Source: Streptomyces noursei (lineage in GTDB: Bacteria > Actinomycetota > Actinomycetes > Streptomycetales > Streptomycetaceae). From it: DNA of 64,000 bases. This document shows, piece by piece, positions 34,518-42,308 of this stretch. The stretch is taken from positions 166,029 through 230,028 of the forward strand of contig NZ_LWBU01000395.1 in assembly GCF_001646665.1 (NCBI RefSeq), read 5' to 3'. The translations under genes were made by a program, and so were the position numbers. Positions within the stretch are counted from its first letter, which is position 1. Every line of letters begins with the position of its first letter. The notes beneath the pieces are model-generated. The model worked only from the letters and a program-made list of their open reading frames with translations. It was not told the origin of the DNA and did not search any database.

Positions 34518-34988
34518 TCAGCCGCCGAGGAGGAGGAGCACCTCGTCGATCTCCTCGCCCCGGCCGTGCGCGAAGGCCCGGGCGTGGCCGGTGACGGTGA
34601 AGCCGCACTTCTCCAGGACCCGGACGGATCCCTTGTTGTCGGCCGCCGCGCGGGCGTGCAGCGGGCGCGCCGGCACGGCGTCGAGCAGGGCGCGCAGGGC
34701 GGCGGTGGCGATGCCCCGCCCCCAGTGGGTGCGGCCGATGACGTACGTGACCTGCCGTTCCTCCGGCGGCCCGTGAACGGCGGCGTGGCCCACGACCTCG
34801 CCGTCGGCGAGCACCGTCCGGACGACGGCGTCGGAGGCCAGGACGCGGGCCCAGTGCGCGTCGAAGTACTCCCGGTCCGTGGGGTCCTCGCTGGTGAAGG
34901 CGGCGACCCGGCTGGACTCGGGATCGCTCATGTGCGCGAAGAAGACCGGCAGGTCGCTCTCGCGCACCTCGCGCAGTTCGACCCGCAT
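34518..34988 (-). CDS. GNAT-family N-acetyltransferase
   Basis: A 156-residue GNAT protein. The acetyl-CoA-binding motif A reads VIGRTHWGRGIATAALRALLD and motif B ARAAADNKGSVRVLEKCGFTVTG, close to the RimJ/RimL-like group. The ATG at 34988 shares a base with the IclR stop (TGATG), so the two genes are translationally coupled. The substrate is unknown. Confidence 0.85.
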   Translation of the reverse strand: MRVELREVRESDLPVFFAHMSDPESSRVAAFTSEDPTDREYFDAHWARVLASDAVVRTVLADGEVVGHAAVHGPPEERQVTYVIGRTHWGRGIATAALRALLDAVPARPLHARAAADNKGSVRVLEKCGFTVTGHARAFAHGRGEEIDEVLLLLGG

Positions 34989-35758
34989 CACAGCCTCCTC
35001 GTCGCGAGCGTCAGCCGGTCGCGGGCGTCGAAGAGCGCGTCCTTGATCATCTGCTCGTGCGCCGGAGTGAGCCGCGCGACCGGCACCGAACAGCTGATGG
35101 CGTCGCGTGCCGGGGTGCGGTACGGGATCGCGATGCCGAAGCAGCGCAGGCCCAGCGTGTTCTCCTCGCGGTCCACGGCGTACCCCTGCTCGCGGACGGC
35201 GTGCAGCTCCTCGATGAGCCTCTCGCGGTCGGTGATGGTGTGCTCGGTGAGCGCCGGCAGGGTCTCCGGGAGCATCTTGCGGACCTGCTCGTCGGTGTGA
35301 GTGGCGAGCAGCGCCTTGCCGAGCGAGGTGGAGTGGGCAGGGAGCCGACGTCCGACGCGGGTGAACGGCCGCAGGTAGTGCTGGGACTGGCGGGTGGCGA
35401 GGTAGACGACGTTGGTGCCGTCGAGCCGGGCCAGGTGGATGGTCTCGGTGGTGTCGTCCGAGAGCCGGTCCAGGGTGGGCCGGGCGGCCGCGACGACCTC
35501 GTCGCCGTCGATGTAGGACGTGCCGACGAGCAGCGCGCGCACCCCGATGCCGTACCGCGTCCCGGTCGCGTCGGTCTCCACCCAGCCCAGCTCCACCAGG
35601 GTGCGGAGCAGCATGTACAGGCTGGACTTGGGGTAGCCGACGGCCTCCTGGACGGCGGCCAGGGAGTGCATGCCCGGACTGCCCGCGAAGTACTCGAGCA
35701 GTTCCACCGTGCGGACGGCGGACTTGACCTGCGCCCCGCCGGAATCGGTAGCTGACAT
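34988..35758 (-). CDS. IclR-family transcriptional regulator
   Basis: A 256-residue regulator. Residues 10-65 form the winged helix (VKSAVRTVELLEYFAGSPGMHSLAAVQEAVGYPKSSLYMLLRTLVELGW). The IclR effector domain includes ETIHLARLDGTNVVYLATRQSQHYLR, GRRLPAHSTSLGKALLA and ISCSVPVARL. The ATG at 35758 follows a GAGGGG-type site. It is divergent from the semialdehyde dehydrogenase gene, with palindromes in the gap. The same 18-bp element at udh and kdgD makes it the likely repressor of the uronate/aldarate pathway. Confidence 0.88.
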   Translation of the reverse strand: MSATDSGGAQVKSAVRTVELLEYFAGSPGMHSLAAVQEAVGYPKSSLYMLLRTLVELGWVETDATGTRYGIGVRALLVGTSYIDGDEVVAAARPTLDRLSDDTTETIHLARLDGTNVVYLATRQSQHYLRPFTRVGRRLPAHSTSLGKALLATHTDEQVRKMLPETLPALTEHTITDRERLIEELHAVREQGYAVDREENTLGLRCFGIAIPYRTPARDAISCSVPVARLTPAHEQMIKDALFDARDRLTLATRRL

Positions 35759-35800
35759 TCGACTCGCCCCTCTTGTGGTCACGCCACGCCCGTCAATAGA

Positions 35801-35841
35801 GTTCCATTCATCATCAGGAACGCTGTTCAGAATACCGAACA
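35801..35841. promoter_or_regulatory. Two palindromes between iclR and the semialdehyde dehydrogenase gene
   Basis: GTTCC-N11-GGAAC lies at 35801-35821. TGTTCAGAATACCGAACA (arms TGTTC/GAACA) lies at 35824-35841, just before the dehydrogenase ribosome-binding site. The second element matches those at 6027-6044 and 5886-5903. A weak TTGTGG/TAGAGT promoter (35773/35797) precedes them. Confidence 0.6.
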
Positions 35842-35868
35842 ACCATGGTGGGCTGGAAGGACGCAGTG

Positions 35869-37398
35869 GTGTCAGCAGCACAAGTCTGGAGTGTCGACCC
35901 CCGAACCGGGAAGCGGCGTGAACAGGTCGCCGTCGAGGCGACGGCCGAGGACGTCGACCGGGCGGTACGCGCGGCCCACGCCGCCCGCGGCGCCCTCGCC
36001 GACCGCACGGTGCGCGCCGCCTTCCTGCGCACCGCCGCCGAACTGCTCAAAGGCGCCGAGGACCGCCTGGTGGCGGCCGCCGACGCCGAGACGGCCCTCG
36101 GCACCGCCCGCCTCACCGGCGAACTGGCCAGGACCTGCTTCCAGTTGCGCGCCTTCGCCGACATCGTGGACGAGGGCGACTTCCTCGGCGTGATCATCGA
36201 CCACCCCGACGACACCGCCACCCCGCCCATCCCGGACCTGCGCCGCTACAAGGTGCCGCTCGGCGTCGTCGCCGTCTACTCGGCGTCCAACTTCCCCTTC
36301 GCCTTCTCCGTGCCCGGCGGCGACACCGCCAGCGCCCTCGCCGCAGGCTGCCCCGTCGTCGTCAAGGCGCACCCCGACCACCCGGCCACCTCCGAGCTGG
36401 TCGCCGCGCTCCTCGGCCAGGCCGCCGCGCAGTCCGGCATCCCGCAGGCCGTCGTCGGCCTGGTCCACGGCTTCGAGGCGGGCGTCGAACTGGTCAAGCA
36501 CCCGCTCGTCGCCGCCGCCGGCTTCACCGGCTCGGTACGCGGCGGCCGGGCGCTCTTCGACGCCGCCGCCGCCCGCCCGGTGCCCATCCCCTTCCACGGC
36601 GAACTGGGCTCCCTCAACCCGGTCGTGGTCACCGAGGCCGCCGCCGCCGAGCGGGCCGAGCAGATCGGGACCGGCCTCGCCGGCTCCATGACGCTCGGCA
36701 CGGGCCAGTTCTGCGTCAAGCCCGGTCTGGTCCTGGCACCCACCGGGGCGGGCGGCGACGACCTGGTCGCCTCCCTCGCCGGCGCGGTCAAGGACGCCGG
36801 CGAGGGGGTGCTCCTCGACCACCGGATGCGGGACAACTTCGTCGCGGGCGTCGCCGAACGCGCCGCCCTCCCGGACGTCGAGGCCCCCGTCACCCCCGGC
36901 GCCGCCGGCGAGCACACCGTCAGCCCCGGCTTCCTCACCGTGCCGGCCGCCAGGCTCGCCGAGGAGGGCGCGCACGACCTGCTGCTGGAGGAGTGCTTCG
37001 GGCCCGTGACCGTCGTCGCCCGGTACGACAGCGAGGACGAGGTCACCGCCGTCCTGTCCCGGCTGCCGGGCAACCTCACCGCGACCGTCCACCTCTCCTC
37101 GCGGGAGGCGGCCGGCGAGGGCCGCGGCGCCGGCATCCTCGCCGAACTGACCCCGCTCGCCGGGCGCGTCCTCGTCAACGGCTGGCCCACCGGCGTCGCC
37201 GTCGCCCCCGCCCAGCACCACGGCGGCCCCTACCCGGCCACCACCTCCACCTCCACCTCCGTCGGCGGCACCGCCGTCGAACGCTGGCTGCGCCCCGTCA
37301 CCTACCAGTCGACCCCCGAGGCGCTGCTCCCGCCCGAACTGCGCGACGACAACCCACTGGGCCTCCCGCGCCGCGTCGACGGACGCCCGGAGCGCTGA
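35869..37398 (+). CDS. Alpha-ketoglutarate semialdehyde (2,5-dioxovalerate) dehydrogenase, NADP-type
   Basis: A 509-residue aldehyde dehydrogenase. The GTG at 35869 is chosen because GGAAGG lies eight bases upstream; an ATG at 35845 has no site and lies next to the operator. It shows YSASNFPFAFSVPGGDTASALAAGCPVVVK, Glu245 in HGELGSLNPV and the catalytic Cys282 in GTGQFCVKPG. The GQFCxKPGL form is typical of KGSA dehydrogenases. It oxidises the common product of KdgD and of the aldopentonate branch to 2-oxoglutarate. Confidence 0.88.
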   Translation: MSAAQVWSVDPRTGKRREQVAVEATAEDVDRAVRAAHAARGALADRTVRAAFLRTAAELLKGAEDRLVAAADAETALGTARLTGELARTCFQLRAFADIVDEGDFLGVIIDHPDDTATPPIPDLRRYKVPLGVVAVYSASNFPFAFSVPGGDTASALAAGCPVVVKAHPDHPATSELVAALLGQAAAQSGIPQAVVGLVHGFEAGVELVKHPLVAAAGFTGSVRGGRALFDAAAARPVPIPFHGELGSLNPVVVTEAAAAERAEQIGTGLAGSMTLGTGQFCVKPGLVLAPTGAGGDDLVASLAGAVKDAGEGVLLDHRMRDNFVAGVAERAALPDVEAPVTPGAAGEHTVSPGFLTVPAARLAEEGAHDLLLEECFGPVTVVARYDSEDEVTAVLSRLPGNLTATVHLSSREAAGEGRGAGILAELTPLAGRVLVNGWPTGVAVAPAQHHGGPYPATTSTSTSVGGTAVERWLRPVTYQSTPEALLPPELRDDNPLGLPRRVDGRPER

Positions 37399-37416
37399 CC
37401 CCGCCGCCCCCGCCCC

Positions 37417-37441
37417 GTCCCTCCCCTCGCGGGGGAGGGAC
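37417..37441 (+). terminator. Terminator after the semialdehyde dehydrogenase gene
   Basis: GTCCCTCCCC-TCGCG-GGGGAGGGAC, a perfect 10-bp stem with a 5-base loop, begins 19 bases after the stop. Confidence 0.75.
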
Positions 37442-37568
37442 GGCGGCGCCGCGGCCCGGCGGCCGTCCGCTGCCGGGGCTCGCCGTCACCGCGTAGCGCA
37501 AGGACCGCGACCCCGCCGGAGCGTAACGTGACAAAGGGGGCATAACGGGCCGCGCGCGAGGAGCGATC

Positions 37569-38624
37569 ATGACAACACCCGACCGGCAGGAGGCGTTCGC
37601 CGCACTCATGGCGGACGTGCTCAACAAAGGGGCCCTGGCGCTCCTCATCAGCGTCGGGCACCAGACCGGCCTGTTCGAGACCCTGAGCACCCTGCCGCCC
37701 GCCACCAGCGCGGACGTCGCCGATGCGGCGGGCCTGGACGAGCGGTACGTCCGCGAGTGGCTCGGCGGCATGGTCGTCGGCGGGGTGGTGGAGTACGAAC
37801 CCGACGGCGCGACGTACCGGCTGCCGCCTGAACACGCCGCCTCGCTGACCCGGGCCGCCGGCCCCGACAACCTCGCCGGGATGATGCCCTACATCGCCCT
37901 GATGGGCGAGGTGGAGCAGCGGGTCGTGGCGTCCTTCCGGGACGGCGGGGGCGTGCCCTACTCGGCCTACCCCCGCTTCCAGGCCCTCCAGGCGCAGGAG
38001 ACGGCCCGCGTCTACGACACGGCCCTCGTCGACACCATCGTGCCCCTGGTGCCGGGTCTCACCGAGCGGCTGCACGAGGGCATCGACGTCCTGGACGTGG
38101 GCACCGGCCAGGGCCACGCCCCGCTCGTCCTGGCCCGGGCCTTCCCCCGGAGCCGCTTCCACGGCCTGGACCGGTCGGAGGACGGCATCGCCGCGGCCCG
38201 CCGGGAGGCCGAGCGGCTGGCCGTCGGCAACCTCCGCTACTCGGTGGGCGACTCCACCGAGATCGGGGGGCGGTACGACCTCGTCACCGCCTTCGACGTC
38301 ATCCACGACCTGGCCCGCCCGCGGGAGACCCTGGCCGCCGTCGCCGCGTCCCTCCGCGACGGCGGCACCTTCCTGATGGGCGACATCGCCGCCTCCAGCA
38401 ACCTGGAGGAGAACGTCGGGCACCCGTTCGGGCCCACGCTCTTCGGCTTCTCCGTCTTCTACTGCATGACCACGTCGCTGAGCACCGGCGGCGCCGGCCT
38501 CGGCACCGTCTGGGGCGAGCAGACCGCCTGCCGCATGCTCGACGAGGCGGGCTTCACCGACGTGCGGGTCCGCTCGGTCGAGGGGGATCCGCTGAACGTC
38601 TACTACGTGGCCACGACCGGTTAG
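37569..38624 (+). CDS. SAM-dependent methyltransferase with N-terminal winged helix (Rv2258c-like)
   Basis: A 351-residue protein. Residues 20-90 form a winged-helix dimerisation domain (ALLISVGHQTGLFETLSTL...AGLDERYVREWLGGMVVGGVVEYEPDG). The class I methyltransferase domain has motif I VLDVGTGQGHAPLVLARAFP near residue 175, then the acidic strand end FHGLDRSE. GAGGAG precedes the ATG. The acceptor is unknown; relatives are often annotated as ubiquinone/menaquinone-type methyltransferases without proof. Expressed separately after a terminator. Confidence 0.85.
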   Translation: MTTPDRQEAFAALMADVLNKGALALLISVGHQTGLFETLSTLPPATSADVADAAGLDERYVREWLGGMVVGGVVEYEPDGATYRLPPEHAASLTRAAGPDNLAGMMPYIALMGEVEQRVVASFRDGGGVPYSAYPRFQALQAQETARVYDTALVDTIVPLVPGLTERLHEGIDVLDVGTGQGHAPLVLARAFPRSRFHGLDRSEDGIAAARREAERLAVGNLRYSVGDSTEIGGRYDLVTAFDVIHDLARPRETLAAVAASLRDGGTFLMGDIAASSNLEENVGHPFGPTLFGFSVFYCMTTSLSTGGAGLGTVWGEQTACRMLDEAGFTDVRVRSVEGDPLNVYYVATTG

Positions 38625-38765
38625 GCCGTGTCGGCGGGGCGCCCCCGCCGGCCCGGAGCACTCCTTCCCGGCACGTCGCGGCGGGCCGTCGCGCCGCGGC
38701 GCACCGGAGGCGGGATCGCCGTACGCGACCGCACGCGACCGTACGCACGAGAGACGAGGTCCGCG

Positions 38766-39326
38766 ATGGGAAAGATCGTGCTGTCCATGTCCATGTCCCT
38801 GGACGGCTGCATGGAGGGGCCGGACCGGGACATCGGCTGGCACCGGGTCGACGACGAACTGCACCGGTACTTCAACGAGCGGTGCGCGGGGATGGGGGCC
38901 TTCCTGGAGGGGCGCGTCACCTACGAGCTGATGGAGGGGTTCTGGCCGACGGCCGACTCCGACCCCGCCGCTCCCGCCCCCATGCGGGAGTTCGCACGGA
39001 TCTGGCGGGAGAAGCCCAAGTACGTCTTCTCCCGCACCCTCCGGCAGGCCGGCCCGAACGCGACCGTCCTCAGGGAGGTGGACCCCGAGGAGGTGAGGGC
39101 CCTCGCGCGGCGGTACCCGGGCGACCTGGCGGTGGGCGGCGCCGACCTCGCCGAGTCGTTCCGCCGGCACGACCTGATCGACGCCTACGACGTCTACGTC
39201 CACCCCGTCCTCATCGGCCGGGGCAAGCCGCTGTTCCCGGCCCGCGACACCGGGACCGCCCTGCGGCTCACCGGCACCCGGGCGTTCGGCAACGGGGTGG
39301 TGCTCCTCGCGTACGAGAGGGAATGA
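38766..39326 (+). CDS. Dihydrofolate-reductase-like / RibD C-terminal domain protein
   Basis: A 186-residue NADPH-binding-fold protein. It begins MGKIVLSMSMSLDGCMEGPDRDIGW and contains LEGRVTYELMEGFWP, KYVFSRTL, VGGADLAESFRRHDLIDAYDVYVHPVLIGRGKPLF. These are the typical signatures of the standalone RibD_C family. GAGACGAGG lies before the ATG. Most members are of unknown substrate; it is not in a riboflavin operon here. Confidence 0.88.
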   Translation: MGKIVLSMSMSLDGCMEGPDRDIGWHRVDDELHRYFNERCAGMGAFLEGRVTYELMEGFWPTADSDPAAPAPMREFARIWREKPKYVFSRTLRQAGPNATVLREVDPEEVRALARRYPGDLAVGGADLAESFRRHDLIDAYDVYVHPVLIGRGKPLFPARDTGTALRLTGTRAFGNGVVLLAYERE

Positions 39327-39408
39327 ACCGGCGCCGTGACGGGTTGACGGCGTGAGCGGAGGAGGCCTCCGCAGGGCCCCGCCCGCGCCTCACGACCTGG
39401 AGAGAATT

Positions 39409-39579
39409 ATGACCAGGCAAGACGAAGCCTCGCCCGTGTGCGGGGGCAGGCACACGGGCGAGGCACCTGGGAGTTGCGTCCCCTGTTCGTGCCTCTCGGC
39501 GGTGCGCGTAGCAGTCCGTCCTAGAGCGGCCAGGAGTGGGCCGGATCATCCAGCCAGACGGCTTGCCCATCCGCTGTGA
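39409..39579 (+). CDS. Questionable small Cys-containing ORF
   Basis: A 56-codon frame begins MTRQDEASPVCGG with a perfect GGAGAG four bases upstream of the ATG. It contains four Cys within 20 residues and then turns Arg/Pro-rich. It runs through the terminator hairpin at 39427-39464 and 59 bp antisense into the methyltransferase 3' end, which argues against coding. A peptide gene cannot be excluded. Confidence 0.2.
   Translation: MTRQDEASPVCGGRHTGEAPGSCVPCSCLSAVRVAVRPRAARSGPDHPARRLAHPL
39427..39464 (-). terminator. Terminator of the orphan methyltransferase gene
   Basis: Perfect 15-bp arms GCCTCGCCCGTGTGC (39427-39441) and GCACACGGGCGAGGC (39450-39464) surround an 8-base loop. On the minus strand the hairpin is followed by a T-rich TTCGTCTT. 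Confidence 0.85.
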
Positions 39580-40687
39580 CTGTGAGCCCGAACCGGTCAT
39601 GCCCTGGCTTGCCGTTCTGCTCCCACCACCGGTAGGCGGCTTCGGCTTCGTCCCACAGTCGGCGGGGTCCGGCTTGCCACACTCTCGCCGTGTCCCCGTC
39701 GCGGAACATCACACAGGCCCATGACCGATCGGTCAGCGAGTAGAGCCACACCGGTCGTGCTCCGTCGCGCTTGCCGGCAACGGTGTGCACGCAGTCCCGT
39801 ACGCGCAGACCCAACGCGAACGACTGAGGGCTGAACCGTCCGCTTCCCAGGAAATCCCCCTCCGCGAGATCGGTTTCCGACTCGTCACCATCAGCCACGC
39901 TGCCCGTGACGTACTCGCGGTGCACCACCGGCCCCAGACGTTGGGCGCGCAGCTTCATGAACTCCACCGGGCCCGAGAACAGACCCAACGCGCTCTCCCC
40001 GTCATCGGAGACGACCAACCGGACCACAGCGTCACCATTGCCGAAATGGGTGCCCCACGGAACCACGATCACCCCGCCCGGTCGGCACTGCTGTACCCAC
40101 GTGAACGGGATCGATCGCAGACCGCACGTCGCAATGATCCGGTCGTACGGTGCCCGATCGGCATAGCCCTTGAAGCCGTCCCCGTGAACAACCTCGACAG
40201 GCAGCCCGAACCGCTCAAGGGCTCCGCGCGCCGTTGCCGCAACCGCTTCGTCCACTTCGATGGTGACGACGTTCTCCGTCCTCAACCGGTGTGCCAGCAA
40301 GGCAGCGTTCCAGCCGGTGCCCGCGCCGATTTCCAACACCTGATTACCGGGCTGCACCGCCAGCGATTGCAGCATGCGGAAAACGACGCTGGGCATAGAC
40401 GCTGAAGACGTGGCGACCCGGCCCGCAGTCCTGCCGCTGTGCTCGCCGTCGTCCCACTGAGTGACGATCGGGACATCCGCGTCTGCATAGCCGTACCAGG
40501 CCTCTGGCTCCTCCTCCCTGGACACGCCGACGCTGCGCCCGGTGACCATATCGAACGGCCAGATGAGATCCGGCAGGAACGCGGAACGGGGAACGGCGGC
40601 GAAGCTCGGCACCCAATCCGAGGAGAGGGCATCAGCGGAAATGAGGACGCGCCCCAGCTCTGTACGGCCGGGGCGGTCGTCGTCCAC
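39521..40687 (-). CDS. PIMT-like methyltransferase of the ATP-grasp peptide (graspetide) maturase type, orphan
   Basis: A 388-residue protein-L-isoaspartate-methyltransferase-like enzyme with a GTG start at 40687. The N-terminal part has WVPSFAAVPRSAFLPDLIWPFD and VPIVTQWDDG. TSSASMPSVVFRML precedes SAM motif I VLEIGAGTGWN (117-127); then come APYDRIIATCG and GGVIVVPWGTHFGNGDAVVRLVV. I recall this pattern from the methyltransferase of Streptomyces ATP-grasp (TgmB-like) RiPP clusters, which form aspartimide in graspetides. No ATP-grasp ligase or precursor is visible nearby. Codon GC is clearly lower than in flanking genes, suggesting acquisition. Confidence 0.75.
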   Translation of the reverse strand: MDDDRPGRTELGRVLISADALSSDWVPSFAAVPRSAFLPDLIWPFDMVTGRSVGVSREEEPEAWYGYADADVPIVTQWDDGEHSGRTAGRVATSSASMPSVVFRMLQSLAVQPGNQVLEIGAGTGWNAALLAHRLRTENVVTIEVDEAVAATARGALERFGLPVEVVHGDGFKGYADRAPYDRIIATCGLRSIPFTWVQQCRPGGVIVVPWGTHFGNGDAVVRLVVSDDGESALGLFSGPVEFMKLRAQRLGPVVHREYVTGSVADGDESETDLAEGDFLGSGRFSPQSFALGLRVRDCVHTVAGKRDGARPVWLYSLTDRSWACVMFRDGDTARVWQAGPRRLWDEAEAAYRWWEQNGKPGHDRFGLTVTADGQAVWLDDPAHSWPL

Positions 40688-40768
40688 GATCCATGGCCGG
40701 GTGCTCAGATCCTCCCGAACGGCGGAATCGTCACATCGGTCACACCGGATCAGGGCACTACAACAAGA

Positions 40769-40893
40769 TCAAGTTACGAGCTCGTAGGACACGGCCTGGT
40801 ACCGCAACGGTCTTCGGCGTGCCTGGTTGCCAGGCTGTTCGCCGGCCTGGGCAGGGATGGGGGTCTCGGTGATGTCAGGGCGTAACGGGGAGG
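40769..40893 (-). other. Open minus-strand tail after rrf2, possible gene remnant
   Basis: Downstream of the Rrf2 gene the minus strand reads RPDITETPIPAQAGEQPG and later RYQAVSYELVT before a stop at 40769. The composition is protein-like, but there is no start or ribosome-binding site of its own. It may be the end of a lost gene. It ends within the palindrome TACGAGCTCGTA. Confidence 0.25.
40773..40788. repeat. GTTACGAGCTCGTAGG, first copy of a 16-bp repeat with palindromic core
   Basis: The core TACGAGCTCGTA is a perfect 12-bp palindrome, in the leader of the orphan methyltransferase gene. A 15/16 copy lies at 42309-42324, at the other end of the Rrf2/SDR module. It may be an operator or a recombination footprint. 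Confidence 0.5.
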
Positions 40894-41328
40894 CTAGCGA
40901 GGTGCCGCGAGTACGTCCCGGAGTACGTCCGCGAGCGTGACGCGGGCCAGCTCGTGTCTCAGGGTCTCCTCGATGCCCTCGTAGATGCTCTGCATCGCCG
41001 GCTGGATGCCGTGACCCACCACGCATCCCTGGTCCGGGGTGGTGCGGTGCATGGCGAACAGCGGGCCGGGTTCCACTGCCTCGTACACGTCGAGCAGGGT
41101 CATCGACTCCAGCTCGCGTGCCAGCGACCAGCCCGCGCCCACGCCCCGCCGGGACTCGACGAGCCCGGCCCTGCGCAGCTCGCCGAGCAGCCGTCTGATC
41201 ACCACCGGGTTGGTGTTCGCGCTGGTCGCGATCTGCTCGGAGGTGGCCACCTCATGGCCCTGGCGCTGGTAGAGGCCGATCCAGGCCAGCGCGTGGGCGG
41301 CGATGGTCAGCCTGCTGTTGGCGCTCAT
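40894..41328 (-). CDS. Rrf2-family transcriptional regulator
   Basis: A 144-residue Rrf2 protein. The winged helix reads LTIAAHALAWIGLY...ATSEQIATSANTNPVVIRRLLGELRRAGLVESRRGVGAGWSLARE, and LLDVYEAVEPG follows. Only one Cys (GCVVGHG) lies in the region that holds three Cys in Fe-S Rrf2 proteins such as IscR, so it is a YwnA-like, probably non-Fe-S member. It is divergent from an SDR gene, with two matching dyads in the gap, pointing to local control of that gene. Confidence 0.88.
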   Translation of the reverse strand: MSANSRLTIAAHALAWIGLYQRQGHEVATSEQIATSANTNPVVIRRLLGELRRAGLVESRRGVGAGWSLARELESMTLLDVYEAVEPGPLFAMHRTTPDQGCVVGHGIQPAMQSIYEGIEETLRHELARVTLADVLRDVLAAPR

Positions 41329-41367
41329 GACTCCTCCTCTCGGCCGCAGAGCTTCATGCTACGGCAG

Positions 41368-41416
41368 TCGTAACAGTAGAGGTTGCAACAGTCTGTCGTA
41401 ACAATTAACGTTGCGA
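41368..41416. promoter_or_regulatory. Twin Rrf2 operators
   Basis: TCGTAAC-N7-GTTGCAA (41368-41388) and TCGTAAC-N7-GTTGCGA (41396-41416) are two near-palindromes with centres 28 bp apart, in the divergent rrf2/SDR gap. The duplicated, identically spaced dyad is strong evidence of a regulator site. Confidence 0.7.
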
Positions 41417-41450
41417 CTGCTGGGAAGGGTCAATCAACGAGGTGAGAAGC

Positions 41451-42200
41451 ATGAGCAAGCCACTCACGGGCAAAGTCGCCCTGGTCACCGGGGGGTCGCG
41501 CGGACTGGGAGCCGCGACCGCACGACTGCTGGCCGAGCAGGGCGCCGACGTCGCCTTCACCTACGTCAGCTCCGAGAAACAGGCGCAGGCCGTCGTCGAC
41601 GAGGTGCACGGCAAGGGAGTCAAGGCCGTCGCCTTCCAGTCCGACCAGGCGGACACGAGCCGGGCGCCGGCGCTGATCGACGAGGTGGTCGCGCACTTCG
41701 GCGGCCTGGACATCCTCGTCAACAACGCGGCGATCTCCGTGGCTGGCACGGTGGACGACCCGGATGCCGACACCGCCGCACTGGACCGGATGCACGCCAC
41801 CAACTACCTCGGCGTGATCGCCGTCATCCGGGCCGCCTCCCGAGTGCTGCGCGCGGGTGGCCGCATCATCACAGTGAGTTCCGGACTGGGCTCCCGGGTC
41901 GGCGCCCCCGGCCTTGCCGACTACTCGGCGACCAAGTCCGGGATCGAGAGGTACACCATGGGCGTCGCACGCGACCTCGGGCCCCGGAACATCACGGCCA
42001 ACGTCGTGGAGGCCGGACTGATGGAGGGCGGCATGCAACCGCCGGACCCCGAGACCCTCAAGGCCCTGGTCAGCTCGCTGTCCCTGCAACGCATGGGGCA
42101 CCCCGACGAAATCGCCGCGGCGATCGCCTTCCTGGCGAGCCCCGCCGCGTCGTACGTCACGGGCGCAGTGCTGGACGCCCACGGCGGCTACAACGCCTGA
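41451..42200 (+). CDS. SDR family oxidoreductase under Rrf2 control
   Basis: A 249-residue classical SDR. It has LVTGGSRGLGAATARLLAEQGADVAFTYVSS, NNAA in ILVNNAAISVAG, the catalytic Ser in VSSGLGSR and YSATKSGIE. GAGGTGAG lies upstream of the ATG at 41451. The glycine motif followed by FTYVSS is typical of FabG-like enzymes that reduce xenobiotic carbonyls. Pairing with a YwnA-like Rrf2 regulator suggests a response to an electrophilic or quinone substrate. Confidence 0.88.
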   Translation: MSKPLTGKVALVTGGSRGLGAATARLLAEQGADVAFTYVSSEKQAQAVVDEVHGKGVKAVAFQSDQADTSRAPALIDEVVAHFGGLDILVNNAAISVAGTVDDPDADTAALDRMHATNYLGVIAVIRAASRVLRAGGRIITVSSGLGSRVGAPGLADYSATKSGIERYTMGVARDLGPRNITANVVEAGLMEGGMQPPDPETLKALVSSLSLQRMGHPDEIAAAIAFLASPAASYVTGAVLDAHGGYNA

Positions 42201-42308
42201 ACCCGAACAGCTGCCGCGCGCTCCGAAGGACATCGTGCCTTCGGGGCGCGCACCGCCAACGACCCGCGTGTGCGTGGACACACCTCAAGAAGCCCGGATC
42301 GTGAGCGT

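Noticed and set aside
35845..35868. ATG at 35845 as start of the KGSA dehydrogenase
   Set aside because: No ribosome-binding site and it abuts the operator; GTG 35869 has GGAAGG at ideal spacing.
39427..39464. Inverted repeat considered as an IS end or attachment site
   Set aside because: Position right after the methyltransferase stop, hairpin geometry and following T-rich tract fit a terminator better.
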